From the NCBI RefSeq assembly GCF_008728195.1, contig NZ_CP031599.1, positions 186,001-250,000 of the forward strand: 64,000 nt of DNA, written 5' to 3'. Of the stretch, positions 43,571 through 52,079 are shown in pieces. How positions within the stretch are numbered: the first letter of the stretch is position 1; the number at the start of each line of letters is the position of its first letter. This stretch comes from Roseovarius indicus (lineage in GTDB: Bacteria; Pseudomonadota; Alphaproteobacteria; Rhodobacterales; Rhodobacteraceae). The position numbers and the translations under genes are program-made. The notes beneath the pieces were generated by a model. That model saw only the letters and a program-made list of their open reading frames with translations, ran no database searches and was not told the origin of the DNA.

Positions 43571-44743
43571 ATGAAGAACGGACGCGATCCGGTGATCGTC
43601 GGCCTTGCCGACGCGCCAATCGAGGACGGGAAATTCGTCACCAAGGCCTCGGTTCTGGGCCATGCCGCCCTGGTGGCGAAGGCCGCCGTCGATGAAGCCG
43701 GCCTGACGCTTGATGATGTCGACGGTCTTTTGACCGCCGGCATGTGGGGCGTGCCGGGGCCGGGACAGCTCGCCACGGTAACGCTGGGCGAATATCTCAA
43801 TATAATGCCGACCTATGTCGATGGCACCAATATCGGCGGCTCGGCCTTCGAAGCGCATGTCGCCCACGCCGCGATGGCGCTGCGCGAGGGCTATTGCGAG
43901 GTTGCCCTGATCGTCTACAGTTCCGACCAGAAATCCCTGCGCAGCCGCAATCTGGGCGGACGTCCTTCGGTCCTGTCCATGCAGCACGAAACACCCTACG
44001 GGATGCCGACGCCTGTGGGTGGCTACGCGATGGCGGCGCAGCGTCACATGCACGAATACGGCACCACCTCCGAGAACCTGGCCGAAATTGCCGTCGCCAC
44101 CCGGAAATGGGCACAGCTGAACCCCGCCGCGACTCGGCGCGATCCGCTCACCGTCGACGACGTCCTGTCCAGCACGATGATCTCGGAACCGCTGCATCTT
44201 CTCGATTGCTGCCTTGTCACCGACGGCGCGGGCGCCATCGTGATGACCACCGCCGAACGCGCCAGGGACCTCAAGACCAAACCCGTCGCGGTCAAGGGCT
44301 ATGGCGAAGCGCACACCCATTGGGCTATCGGCGAGATGCCCGACCTCGCCCGCCTGCTGCCCGCGCAGAAGGCCGGCGAAACGGCGATGAAAATGGCCGG
44401 GGTAAGCCATTCCGACATCGACGTGGTCGAGGTCTATGACAGTTTCACCATCACCGTCCTGCTGACGCTGGAGGCGCTGGGTTTCTGCAAGATCGGCGAA
44501 GGCGGCGATTTTGTCTCTGGCCAACGCACGGCGCCGGGCGGCGCCTTTCCGATGAACACCAATGGCGGCGGTCTTTCGGCGCTGCATCCGGGCATGTACG
44601 GGATGTTCCTGCTGATCGAGGCCGTCCGGCAGCTTCGCGGCGAAGGCGGCGAACGCCAGGTCAAGGGCGCCGAGACCGCCCTGGTGCATGGTACCGGGGG
44701 TACGCTTTCCTCTGGTGCGACCGTGATTTTGCAGAAGGGCTAA
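43571..44743 (+). CDS. Thiolase-fold (SCP-x/lipid-transfer type) protein without nucleophilic Cys; possible retro-aldolase
   Basis: The 390-residue protein follows the SCP-x/acetyl-CoA acetyltransferase fold: KASVLGHAALVAKAAVDEAG (about 25), DVDGLLTAG, and the C-terminal NTNGGGLSALHPGMYG with the conserved His. The position of the thiolase nucleophile reads GTNIGGSAFEAH, giving Asn87 in place of Cys. The C-terminal Cys region reads VHGTGGTLSSG. This residue loss and the adjacent DUF35 gene recall the Ltp2-DUF35 aldolases of steroid side-chain degradation, which split beta-hydroxyacyl-CoAs by retro-aldol reaction. The fold is secure; the aldolase role is inference. Confidence 0.85.
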   Translation: MKNGRDPVIVGLADAPIEDGKFVTKASVLGHAALVAKAAVDEAGLTLDDVDGLLTAGMWGVPGPGQLATVTLGEYLNIMPTYVDGTNIGGSAFEAHVAHAAMALREGYCEVALIVYSSDQKSLRSRNLGGRPSVLSMQHETPYGMPTPVGGYAMAAQRHMHEYGTTSENLAEIAVATRKWAQLNPAATRRDPLTVDDVLSSTMISEPLHLLDCCLVTDGAGAIVMTTAERARDLKTKPVAVKGYGEAHTHWAIGEMPDLARLLPAQKAGETAMKMAGVSHSDIDVVEVYDSFTITVLLTLEALGFCKIGEGGDFVSGQRTAPGGAFPMNTNGGGLSALHPGMYGMFLLIEAVRQLRGEGGERQVKGAETALVHGTGGTLSSGATVILQKG

Positions 44744-44747
44744 GACG

Positions 44748-45152
44748 ATGAGCATTGAAAAACCGCTTCCGGTGATCGACCATGACAGCGCCCCCTATTG
44801 GGAGGCCGCGCGCGAGGGCCGCCTCGACATCCCGCTTTGCGGCGATTGCGGCAAACATCATTTCTATCCCCGCTCTATTTGCCCGTATTGCCATTCCGAC
44901 AATCTGCGCTTCAACACCGTGAGCGGACGCGGCAGGGTGCATACCTTCACCATCGCGCGCCGTCCGGCAGGGCCGGCTTTCGCGGATGACGTGCCATATA
45001 TCGTGGCATTGATCGAGCTGGAGGAAGGCCCCCGGATGATGAGCCGGATCCAGACCGGCGACCCCGCGAAGGTTCATATCGGGGCCAAGGTGGAAGTGAC
45101 GTTCGTCAAGGCAACCGACGAAGTGACTTTTCCCTACTTCAAAATGACCTGA
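44748..45152 (+). CDS. DUF35 OB-fold/zinc-ribbon acyl-CoA-associated protein
   Basis: The 134-residue protein has an N-terminal zinc ribbon, CGDCGKHHFYPRSICPYC (Cys31, 34, 45, 48), and a C-terminal OB fold (GRGRVHTFTIARRP near 63, VPYIVALIELEEGPRMMSRI near 85). Such proteins form obligate complexes with thiolase-fold partners, as in ChsH2/Ltp2 and BbsA/BbsB. The gene starts four bases after the thiolase-like gene and closes the operon before a strong terminator. Confidence 0.93.
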   Translation: MSIEKPLPVIDHDSAPYWEAAREGRLDIPLCGDCGKHHFYPRSICPYCHSDNLRFNTVSGRGRVHTFTIARRPAGPAFADDVPYIVALIELEEGPRMMSRIQTGDPAKVHIGAKVEVTFVKATDEVTFPYFKMT

Positions 45153-45186
45153 GGCCAGAGGCACCGCCACTTCGGCGTCGAATGTG

Positions 45187-45229
45187 GAAGAGCCGTCGCA
45201 GAGGTTGTCTGCGGTGGCTCTTCGCTTTT
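45187..45229 (+). terminator. Rho-independent terminator after the DUF35 gene
   Basis: GAAGAGCC and GGCTCTTC form the outer stem, with CGCAGA/TCTGCG continuing it after a two-base mismatch and a five-base loop (45187-45223), followed by GCTTTT. The T-run is on the plus strand only, so it mainly ends the 39803-45152 operon. Confidence 0.8.
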
Positions 45230-45235
45230 CGGAGG

Positions 45236-47179
45236 TCACCCGGCGCGGCCGGGCTGCGGTGCTCCGCGCAAAAACCGCCACGCTAAGAGCCCGGCCAGCG
45301 CCAGCCCACCAACGATGTCGGCCGCAGGCGCGGCGTAAAACAGCAAGCCGGCAGCCGACAGGAACAGCAACCGGCCGATGACCGGCACCTTTCCACGAAA
45401 CCAGCCGCTTGTGCCGACGCTGACGGCAAAAACCGCGGCGCAGGCCACGCCCATATCCAGTAGGATTTGCACCGTGCCGCCCTGGGCCAGTATACCCGGC
45501 CGGAACACAAAGAGAAACGGCACCACATAGATCGCTCCGGCCAACATCAGCGCGCGACCCGCCACCCGCCAGAAATTGGCCCCTGCCAGGGCGGCGGCGG
45601 CATAGACACTGGCACAGACCGGTGGCGTGATGGCCGATAGGATCGCATAGTAGAAGACGAAAAGATGAGCCGTCAGTTCGGGCAGGCCAAGCCGTACGAG
45701 ACTCGGCGCGGCGATCGCCGCAGCCAGCACATAGGAGGCCGTCGTCGGCACGTCCATACCCAGCAAGATCGCCAGCACCGCCGCTAGCAAAAGGGCCAAG
45801 ATCAGCCCCTGACCGGACACAGAGAACAACAGGTTCGAGACTTTGACCCCGGCACCCGTCGCCGTCAGAACCTTGACGACGATGGCGGCGCAGGCTAGCA
45901 GCGCGGCGATCATCACCAACGCCCGCCCTGCTTCGATCATCCCCTCATAGAGGTCGCGCGCCAGCTTGGCCCAAGAGGCCAGCACGCCCTGCCCTCTTCC
46001 GTCACGCGCGAACGGGCGCACCACCATACAGGCCAAAACCAGTATGATAATAGCACCGGCACCTGCAAAGCTCGGCGTGTAGCCGTTGAACAGGAAGTAG
46101 ACCATCGCCGCGATGGGAAGAAACAAGGGGATTGACTTGTCCGGTGCGAGGAATTCCGCCGGTTCGGGCATTTCGCTCCTCGGTGTCGGTTGTAACCCTG
46201 TGCGACGCGCATAGAGATCCACCCCAAACCATACCGCCAGGTAGTAGAGAAATGCCGGACCGATCGCCGCAACGACAATGTCGGTATAGGGAATGTTCAG
46301 GAACTCAGCCATGATGAAGGCCGCTGCCCCCATCACCGGCGGCGTAAGCTGGCCGGCGGAGGAGGCAACGGCCTCGACCGCCCCGGCAAAGGCCGGTGGA
46401 TAGCGCAGCCGCTTCATCGTGGGAATGGTGATCGAGCCGGTCGCCATGACGTTGGCCACTGCCGAACCGGTCACCGTCCCGAACATCGCCGAAGACAGGG
46501 CACAGACCTTTGCCGGGCCGCCATACGTTCGACCGGCGATCCACGTTGCCATTTTCATGAAAGCATCCGTTGCCCCGGTCGACAGCAGGAGCGCCCCCAG
46601 AAGCACATAGATCACGATGACCCGTGCCCCGATATCCGCAAGGTAGCCGAACAGGCCGGTGGTCGAGCTGTAAAATGTCTCGACAGCGGTACGTGCCGAA
46701 ACGCGCGGCGGGCGCCAGGCGCCGTCGATCAGGTCATAGCCGAAATAGAAATAGATCACGGTGCAAAGGGCCAGCAGCGGCAGGAACCATCCGATCACCC
46801 GGCGCGCGGCCTCGAGGGTCAGCAGGACAGCTATCAGACCTGCCGCCTTGTCGATCGGCCCATAGCGCACCATGATATCCGAAAAGCGATCCCGGTTCAG
46901 GATCACGTAGAGGCAAACCGCGAACGCCAGTAGTCCCAGCATGATGTCCACAGCCCGTTCAATCCCGCTTCGCGCACCGGTCCGCGAGGCGCGTGCCGCA
47001 TAAAGAAAGAACGCGCCGCCGATACCGAAACCGATAAAGATCGGCCGCTGAACCAGCGGTTCGAACTGCCCGAATAAGGCATTGTAGAAATGCAGAGCGA
47101 CGAATGCCGCCAACAATACTCCAAGCGCCTGCCCTCCGCGCCGTTCCCAATTGGGTATTGCGGTCGATGTTTGCGTCAT
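45236..47179 (-). CDS. TRAP transporter fused permease, TAXI type (DctQ-DctM fusion)
   Basis: The 647-residue membrane protein has an N-terminal four-helix DctQ-like part (to about residue 150) followed by a DctM-like carrier: GALLLSTGATDAFMKMATW (about 190), SAMFGTVTGSAVANVMATG (about 230), TPPVMGAAAFIMAEFLNIPY (about 275) and ITPPVCASVYAAAALAG (about 540). Fused permeases of this kind work with TAXI binding proteins, here the gene at 47269. GGAGAGAAC precedes the ATG. A GC-rich hairpin separates it from the binding-protein gene. Confidence 0.93.
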   Translation of the reverse strand: MTQTSTAIPNWERRGGQALGVLLAAFVALHFYNALFGQFEPLVQRPIFIGFGIGGAFFLYAARASRTGARSGIERAVDIMLGLLAFAVCLYVILNRDRFSDIMVRYGPIDKAAGLIAVLLTLEAARRVIGWFLPLLALCTVIYFYFGYDLIDGAWRPPRVSARTAVETFYSSTTGLFGYLADIGARVIVIYVLLGALLLSTGATDAFMKMATWIAGRTYGGPAKVCALSSAMFGTVTGSAVANVMATGSITIPTMKRLRYPPAFAGAVEAVASSAGQLTPPVMGAAAFIMAEFLNIPYTDIVVAAIGPAFLYYLAVWFGVDLYARRTGLQPTPRSEMPEPAEFLAPDKSIPLFLPIAAMVYFLFNGYTPSFAGAGAIIILVLACMVVRPFARDGRGQGVLASWAKLARDLYEGMIEAGRALVMIAALLACAAIVVKVLTATGAGVKVSNLLFSVSGQGLILALLLAAVLAILLGMDVPTTASYVLAAAIAAPSLVRLGLPELTAHLFVFYYAILSAITPPVCASVYAAAALAGANFWRVAGRALMLAGAIYVVPFLFVFRPGILAQGGTVQILLDMGVACAAVFAVSVGTSGWFRGKVPVIGRLLFLSAAGLLFYAAPAADIVGGLALAGLLAWRFLRGAPQPGRAG

Positions 47180-47202
47180 GTTCTCTCCGAGAGCGGTAAC
47201 GG

Positions 47203-47223
47203 CGGGGTGCCCGCAGCACCCCG
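47203..47223 (-). promoter_or_regulatory. GC-rich hairpin between TAXI binding-protein and permease genes
   Basis: CGGGGTGC, five bases, GCACCCCG gives a perfect 8-bp stem in the 89-base gap. It has no following T-run. It probably protects the upstream binding-protein mRNA or attenuates read-through so that more binding protein than permease is made. Confidence 0.5.
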
Positions 47224-47268
47224 TCTGGATCAGCCTTTGGCCGCCGTCGTGACGGCCCGCGATTCCGA

Positions 47269-48240
47269 TCAGCTTCCGGCCGCCTCTCTCCAGTAACGTT
47301 CCGCACCTGGATGATAGGGTATACCGGTCTCGATTGTGGCGACGGCATCGGCGGCGATGTCGTAATCTGCAAGCTGCGGCCAGGCTTCGACCAGCAGGCC
47401 CATGTTCTGGTGGATGCTGCGGGCGATGTCATAGGCTGTGTCGTCGTCCATGACGCCGGTGCGGGTCAGGAAGAAGACGTTGAGCTTAGGCACCCGCATC
47501 TCCTCGGATCCCGGAATAAGCCCTGCGGGGAGGGTTGTGAAACCGACGCCCTCCATGGCTTCCGTCGCCGCTTTCTCCTGCTCGTCGGAGAAGCCGATCA
47601 ACCGCATCTCGGTGCTTGTCATCAGCTCATGCAGGGTCGCATCGACAGAGTTTGCGGCACCGTATTTGCTATAACCGATGATCTGGCGGTTCTTGATGCC
47701 TTCCACCGCGTCGCCAACGGCGCCATGCACCAGGTCCGCGTTGATATCGAACATGGACAGGATACCGGTCGTCAACGTCTCGGCCGCCGATCCGCGGATG
47801 CCGGGATTGAACTTCTTTCCGTCCAGTTCGTCCAGCGTCGTCACACCAGACTCTTCGGTGACCGCGATCAGCAGGATCGAGGCGCTGTAAGGATAAAGCG
47901 CAACCGTATCTGGGATTGCGTTACCTTCGAACTTGCCGGTCCCGTTTCTGGCGGAGATCAGAATGTCGGTGGTGGCAAGCCCAAGGTCGATCTCGTCGCG
48001 CGCCAGCCGCAGCACATTGTCCACGCTGGCCCCGGTTTCGATCACGCTGACATTGGAGCCTTCCATGCCGGTCTCGATCGCCTTGCTCATCGCAACCGAA
48101 ATGGTGAAATGGCTCGACGTCGGGCTGGTCGTGCCCATCGTGAGATCCTTGGCAGATGCCGCGCCGCCAAGGGCCATCGCGCCCATGGCCGCGATAGCAC
48201 CCACCGCCGCCCGGTATCCGGTCAACTTGCGTTTGATCAT
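47269..48240 (-). CDS. TAXI-family TRAP transporter solute-binding protein
   Basis: Periplasmic receptor of 323 residues. The signal peptide runs to about residue 30 (AMGAMALGGAASA), and mature KDLTMGTTSPTSSHFTISVAM begins as TAXI proteins do. VIETGASVDNVLRLARDEIDLGL (about 65) and GIRGSAAETLTTGIL (about 147) are typical. It supplies substrate to the fused permease downstream and lies 45 bases behind a CoA-transferase gene pair in the same direction, so the transported acid is probably the transferase substrate or its precursor. Confidence 0.93.
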   Translation of the reverse strand: MIKRKLTGYRAAVGAIAAMGAMALGGAASAKDLTMGTTSPTSSHFTISVAMSKAIETGMEGSNVSVIETGASVDNVLRLARDEIDLGLATTDILISARNGTGKFEGNAIPDTVALYPYSASILLIAVTEESGVTTLDELDGKKFNPGIRGSAAETLTTGILSMFDINADLVHGAVGDAVEGIKNRQIIGYSKYGAANSVDATLHELMTSTEMRLIGFSDEQEKAATEAMEGVGFTTLPAGLIPGSEEMRVPKLNVFFLTRTGVMDDDTAYDIARSIHQNMGLLVEAWPQLADYDIAADAVATIETGIPYHPGAERYWREAAGS

Positions 48241-48285
48241 TTTATCCTCCCGTTTTTGCCTTTAAAGTAACGTCAGCCCGGTCGC

Positions 48286-49053
48286 TTAAGCACGCAGGGC
48301 CCCCGATGTATCGATCCGCTCTCTCAGAACGCGCAATTCTTCCTCCGTTGGTGGCCGCGTTTGCGGCACCTCGCCTCTGATCGCCAGATCGAACCCCGTA
48401 TGACGCTGGACCTCTTCGGACGTATTTCCCGCATGCACCGATTTCAGTCGCATTCGCAGCGTCGTCTTGTCGAAATCCATGACAGCGCGTGGTGTCACCA
48501 CGAACCGCGGTCCTTCCTTTTTCAGGCCGGCGGCGCGTTTCGCCTCGGGCCCGGAAAGGTGGCCCGGTATGGTGATGAAGTCCACTTTCTCGACAAAATT
48601 TCGCGTAGTATGAACCGTGGGGCAGACATAGAATCGCGTGGAGGTGTGGCAGTAGGACAGGTTGGCCGCCCCCGGCCCGCGCATCCCGGGCGCGTCGAGC
48701 GTGCCACCGACGTGATGCAGGTTGATATTGCCGTAGGAATCGTGCTGCAACCCGCTGTGAAAGAAGAAGTCCAGGCCGTGATGACTGTGGCCGAAAAGCT
48801 CGATGAAGGTTTCGGCGGCCTCACACCGGCCCAAGGCACGGTCATCCAGCATGGACGGATAAAGATGCCCCGGCAGCGGATTGAAGAACATCTCTCCGCC
48901 GACTGTCAGGTTCGGTGCGTGCAGTTCACGCGCCAGAGCGATCGCCGCCATCGGGACCAATGCAGCAGCACCCGCCGCGCCCAGCTCGCCATCGGCCAGG
49001 TCGCGGGCCAGCACGACAACCATTTGCTCAAGGGGGGAAACCGCCGCGCTCAT
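48286..49053 (-). CDS. CoA-transferase/hydrolase beta subunit, glutaconate CoA-transferase/IpdB-like
   Basis: The 255-residue class I CoA-transferase-fold subunit begins LEQMVVVLARDLADGELGAAG. It has LTVGGEMFFNPLPGHL (about 49), carrying a candidate active-site Glu, and DFFFHSGLQHDSYGNINLHHVG (about 94). It pairs with the alpha subunit at 49050, overlapping it by four bases. Relatives include glutaconate CoA-transferase and IpdB, which acts on a cyclic beta-keto acyl-CoA in steroid ring breakdown. Simple transfer and hydrolytic ring opening cannot be separated from sequence alone. Confidence 0.88.
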   Translation of the reverse strand: MSAAVSPLEQMVVVLARDLADGELGAAGAAALVPMAAIALARELHAPNLTVGGEMFFNPLPGHLYPSMLDDRALGRCEAAETFIELFGHSHHGLDFFFHSGLQHDSYGNINLHHVGGTLDAPGMRGPGAANLSYCHTSTRFYVCPTVHTTRNFVEKVDFITIPGHLSGPEAKRAAGLKKEGPRFVVTPRAVMDFDKTTLRMRLKSVHAGNTSEEVQRHTGFDLAIRGEVPQTRPPTEEELRVLRERIDTSGALRA

Positions 49054-49988
49054 TTCTTCCGTGTCTCCGCTTCGAGCCGGGCGAAATATTCGGCGCCGCC
49101 GACCGCTTCAATATAGTCACCCTGGCTTTTCGGCCGCGTCACATGACGCGCGATGTAGTCGTCCAGTCCTGCGCGGTCGCCGGTACGGGCGGCGTCGCCC
49201 AGATCGGCGTAGGCGTCGATATGATCCTCGTCCATCGCGTAATGGGGGAAGCTCGCGGTGGGATGCGCGCCGTAAGGCACCTCGACCACGGCATCGACAT
49301 AGTGGGACGGCACCGTGACCCGCGACGGATCGTCAAGGATCACCTCGTCCGGCACGATCCTGTCCACGCTGGCAATGACCATGTCCGAGGCGCGCGCCAT
49401 CAGCTGATCGGCATAGACCATGGTGCTGAGATGGCGCAGGTTTCCCCAGCGGTCGGCCTCTTGCGCGTGCAGGAACGTGACGCGGGGCCGGATCGGCCCG
49501 ACGGCGTGGATGCGGCGTCCCGAAAAGGGGCAGTCGATTTCGCGGATCAGCGGATTGTGCTTCAACACGTCCGACCCGCGCAACGCGTCGATCGGCTGAA
49601 ACGGAACACCATGGGCCGAGGCCATCAGCCCGCCCACCACGGTCAACGCGTCAAGCGCGTGGGCAGTCACCTGCCCTGCCTCAACCGCGCTGCGGAAATT
49701 GGGGCAAAGCCGGTTCTCCAGCGTGACGCCGGGAATGAACACCTGCTCGACCGCGCCTGTCGCGATCATCAGATCGACGTCATAGCCCGCGCCGGGCGAG
49801 GAATAGACATGCAGGTCCTTTGCGCCCGCAGCCAGCAACCCGCGCACCAATGCGACCGGCCGGCCCTGCTTGAACAGCCCGCCAAGGCATAATTCAGGAC
49901 GTTCCTGCAAAGCGTCCCGGGCCAGACGCGCTGCGTCCTGCAGCCCAATGACCTTGCGGCGACGCGTGGGTTTCGTTTGTCCGTCCAT
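49050..49988 (-). CDS. CoA-transferase/hydrolase alpha subunit, glutaconate CoA-transferase/IpdA-like
   Basis: The 312-residue alpha subunit has GGLFKQGRPVALVRGLLAAG (about 37), VYSSPGAGYDVDLMIATGAVEQ (about 62), PFSGRRIHAVGPIRPRVTFL (about 153) and HAQEADRWGNLRH, the family D-x-x-GN element. I chose ATG 49988 because a longer frame starting near 50054 would approach the candidate operator and lacks family similarity. It is the first gene of a minus operon with the beta subunit and the TAXI transporter. Confidence 0.87.
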   Translation of the reverse strand: MDGQTKPTRRRKVIGLQDAARLARDALQERPELCLGGLFKQGRPVALVRGLLAAGAKDLHVYSSPGAGYDVDLMIATGAVEQVFIPGVTLENRLCPNFRSAVEAGQVTAHALDALTVVGGLMASAHGVPFQPIDALRGSDVLKHNPLIREIDCPFSGRRIHAVGPIRPRVTFLHAQEADRWGNLRHLSTMVYADQLMARASDMVIASVDRIVPDEVILDDPSRVTVPSHYVDAVVEVPYGAHPTASFPHYAMDEDHIDAYADLGDAARTGDRAGLDDYIARHVTRPKSQGDYIEAVGGAEYFARLEAETRKK

Positions 49989-50109
49989 CGTTTGGGTCGT
50001 GGCTCCGATGCTTCTGTATCCCTGGCAGACCGCCGGGGAATTTGCGCAGAACAACTGTACTGGAACGCACGCAATCCAGCACCCTCCGCCATGTGACAGG
50101 CATGATCGA

Positions 50110-50121
50110 ACACATATGTGC
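50110..50121. promoter_or_regulatory. ACACATATGTGC palindrome upstream of the CoA-transferase/TAXI operon
   Basis: A perfect CACATATGTG core (50111-50120) lies 122 bases before the start at 49988 and beyond the end of the permease gene at 50153. It is identical over 12 bases to the site at 51996. It is a candidate operator for the IclR regulator encoded at 55746. Confidence 0.62.
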
Positions 50122-50152
50122 GATTGGCTGCGCCGGGGACAGGATCAGGAAA

Positions 50153-51580
50153 TCAGAGCAGCCCGGTAGCAACACCGCCGCCAACGATGAAAGTGATCAC
50201 GAGGATGCTGACGAGACCGAAGAACCCGTTCCAGCGCAGACCGATTGTCGTTGGCCGTTCCCCGACGATGGAAGAGGCATAAACGACGGCTGTGATCGCA
50301 GGCCCCATGCAGATGATGCTGCTCCAGCCGCCAGCCAGTGCAAGACCCAGAGCGAGCGGCGACAGACCATCCACACCGATGCGGTTGACCACTTCCGCCA
50401 GCAGGACGACCGAGATCATCGGGTGCACGCCCAGCAGACCCGTCAGGAACACCGTAATGATCAACAGCACTACGGTCAGGACAGGCCGCGTGGCAATCCA
50501 GCCGAAGTGGTCGGCAATCCATTCGACCGGGACCACTTCCAGCGCGACGAGGCCGATGAACCCCGCCGAAGCGATAACGCTCATCTCGGTTGCGAATCCC
50601 GGCGCCTGGGTCACGAACCGGCGCGACATGACTCGAAAACTTCCGATGCCCTGCCTCAGACCCGACCAGAAAAGCGCATAGATCGGAACGATGGTGATCA
50701 GGACGGTCTGGAAACTGTATTCAGTCGCCCTGTCCAGCGCCACCACGGCACCCCCCAGCACAAGGACATGGCCGGTAACGATCAGGGCCGACCAATGGGC
50801 CCAGCCCGGCAAATCTCCGGCCAGGGCCGGCGCACGTCCGCGCGCCGAGGGGGGGCGCCACCATTCCACCGTGTCGAACAGCCATCCGAGAAGAAAAAGG
50901 ACCCCGGCCAGCGCGATCCCGTAAGGGGCCAGATGCGCCCATTCGAGCCCCGGAATCGTGAGGATCATCAGATTGAGGGCGATCCCGAACGGCGTCCAGA
51001 ACGCGATCGAGGAAAACCCCCGCATACAGGCGCTCACCATCCTGCGCTTACGCGCCTCGAACACGAAATCGTCCATCTCATGGCGGTGGGCCGCCAGCCC
51101 TTTCATGATGACTTCCAGCATCACGCCCAATCCGCCGAGGTTAAGAAGCACGCCGAACAGGTGGCCCCCTGCACCCAGAGAGGCGTAGCGGCGGGTCGGC
51201 GGCTGCAGGGTCAGGTATTCTCCGGCGACCTCTACCACCGGGTCCTGCGTGGCCGCGATGCGCAAGAAAGCGACAGCCGTCAGCAGCGCGGACAGGAAAA
51301 CGACACGCCCCGCCGCCTCGGCGAAAATGCGCGTTTCGATACCATCGGCCAGCGCCAGAACGGCAATCGCGAACGAGAAGAAAAGCAGCACCCATCCGAC
51401 GCGGGCAATGTTGCGGAACGCGATCACGAGATAGACGCCAAAAAACGGCACGGCCGCGATCGACACGCCGCTGGCGGGAAAGACACCCTGCGCGATGCCA
51501 CCGCCAAGACAGATCATCAGACAGACAGTGGCAATCGGGTTGCGCACGGCGGGCCGGTTCAGAACGTCAATGAACGACAT
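50153..51580 (-). CDS. Polytopic membrane protein, candidate organic-acid permease
   Basis: The 475-residue protein has about twelve hydrophobic segments, including ALLTAVAFLRIAA, HLFGVLLNLGGLGVMLEVIM, SSIAFWTPFGIALNLMILTI and VLTVVLLIITVFLTGLLGVHP. Two half-buried polar motifs, TPFGIALN and GVHPMISVVLLAE, sit in pseudo-repeated halves, as in ion-transporter-superfamily carboxylate carriers. I do not recognise the exact family. It is transcribed alone, diverging from the MmgE/PrpD gene with a candidate operator between them. Transport of an acid related to the local pathway is inferred from this context. Confidence 0.85.
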   Translation of the reverse strand: MSFIDVLNRPAVRNPIATVCLMICLGGGIAQGVFPASGVSIAAVPFFGVYLVIAFRNIARVGWVLLFFSFAIAVLALADGIETRIFAEAAGRVVFLSALLTAVAFLRIAATQDPVVEVAGEYLTLQPPTRRYASLGAGGHLFGVLLNLGGLGVMLEVIMKGLAAHRHEMDDFVFEARKRRMVSACMRGFSSIAFWTPFGIALNLMILTIPGLEWAHLAPYGIALAGVLFLLGWLFDTVEWWRPPSARGRAPALAGDLPGWAHWSALIVTGHVLVLGGAVVALDRATEYSFQTVLITIVPIYALFWSGLRQGIGSFRVMSRRFVTQAPGFATEMSVIASAGFIGLVALEVVPVEWIADHFGWIATRPVLTVVLLIITVFLTGLLGVHPMISVVLLAEVVNRIGVDGLSPLALGLALAGGWSSIICMGPAITAVVYASSIVGERPTTIGLRWNGFFGLVSILVITFIVGGGVATGLL

Positions 51581-52079
51581 CTGCCCCCGCTTTTCCTAAG
51601 CCGTGTGGCCTGCCCGCAAAGCGTCGGCAGATCCGACCGCGTCAGACACGCCGGTCGGACAACGATGTCGCCGATTCCGGGTTCATCCCGTGCGGCACGC
51701 AACGCGCTCATATCGCCAGCGCGGGAACGGCGAGAGCGACTGCCTGACGCGGCCGACGGCCTCGGTCGCGAATCTTTGCGAAACGAAAGTCTGACGGAAA
51801 CGGCGTGGTGCAATGCCTTGTCGCGTTCGCGCCCTTGCCTTCCAGACCATTCACACCGGCACCCCAGCCACGCTCGCACTTCTTCTCGCGGCTTTTCTGA
51901 CACGCCCGGCGCCCGATCTCCAAGGGATTCAGATGAAGGTTTGCAACTAGGCTGCCGCAGATCAGCGGGAATCACAACGCCAATATCCTTCTTCAACACA
52001 TATGTGCAAACAGGTGGTCACCCGAATTGATAGCACCTCCCGACATGAGGCAAAGTGCAATACCAGAGAGGATCAGGAC
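51581..52079. other. Divergent intergenic region
   Basis: About 500 bases between the permease and MmgE/PrpD starts. A minus-strand open frame across it has arginine- and serine-rich composition and no recognisable motif, so I do not call it a gene. The exact palindrome at 51996-52007 is the only clear element. Confidence 0.6.
51996..52007. promoter_or_regulatory. ACACATATGTGC palindrome upstream of the MmgE/PrpD operon
   Basis: A perfect CACATATGTG core (51997-52006) lies 73 bases before ATG 52080 and shares 12 bases with the site at 50110. Its position would suit control of the MmgE/PrpD operon. It overlaps an alternative upstream start for that gene, which supports the downstream ATG. Confidence 0.65.

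Noticed and set aside
42209..44755. An 848-codon open frame on the minus strand opposite the acyl-CoA dehydrogenase, thiolase-like and DUF35 genes
   Set aside because: It lies entirely antisense to three well-supported genes, has low-complexity His/Gly/Arg-rich translation and no motifs; it is a typical high-GC shadow frame.
51559..51999. A 146-codon minus-strand frame upstream of the permease gene
   Set aside because: It overlaps the permease start, is Arg/Ser-rich and has no motif or good ribosome-binding site. A decayed gene fragment cannot be excluded, but I could not support one.
50042..52030. A 662-codon plus-strand open frame across the permease gene and its upstream region
   Set aside because: Its translation is rich in Arg/Asp/His and lacks motifs, while the opposite strand encodes a clear membrane protein with many hydrophobic helices.
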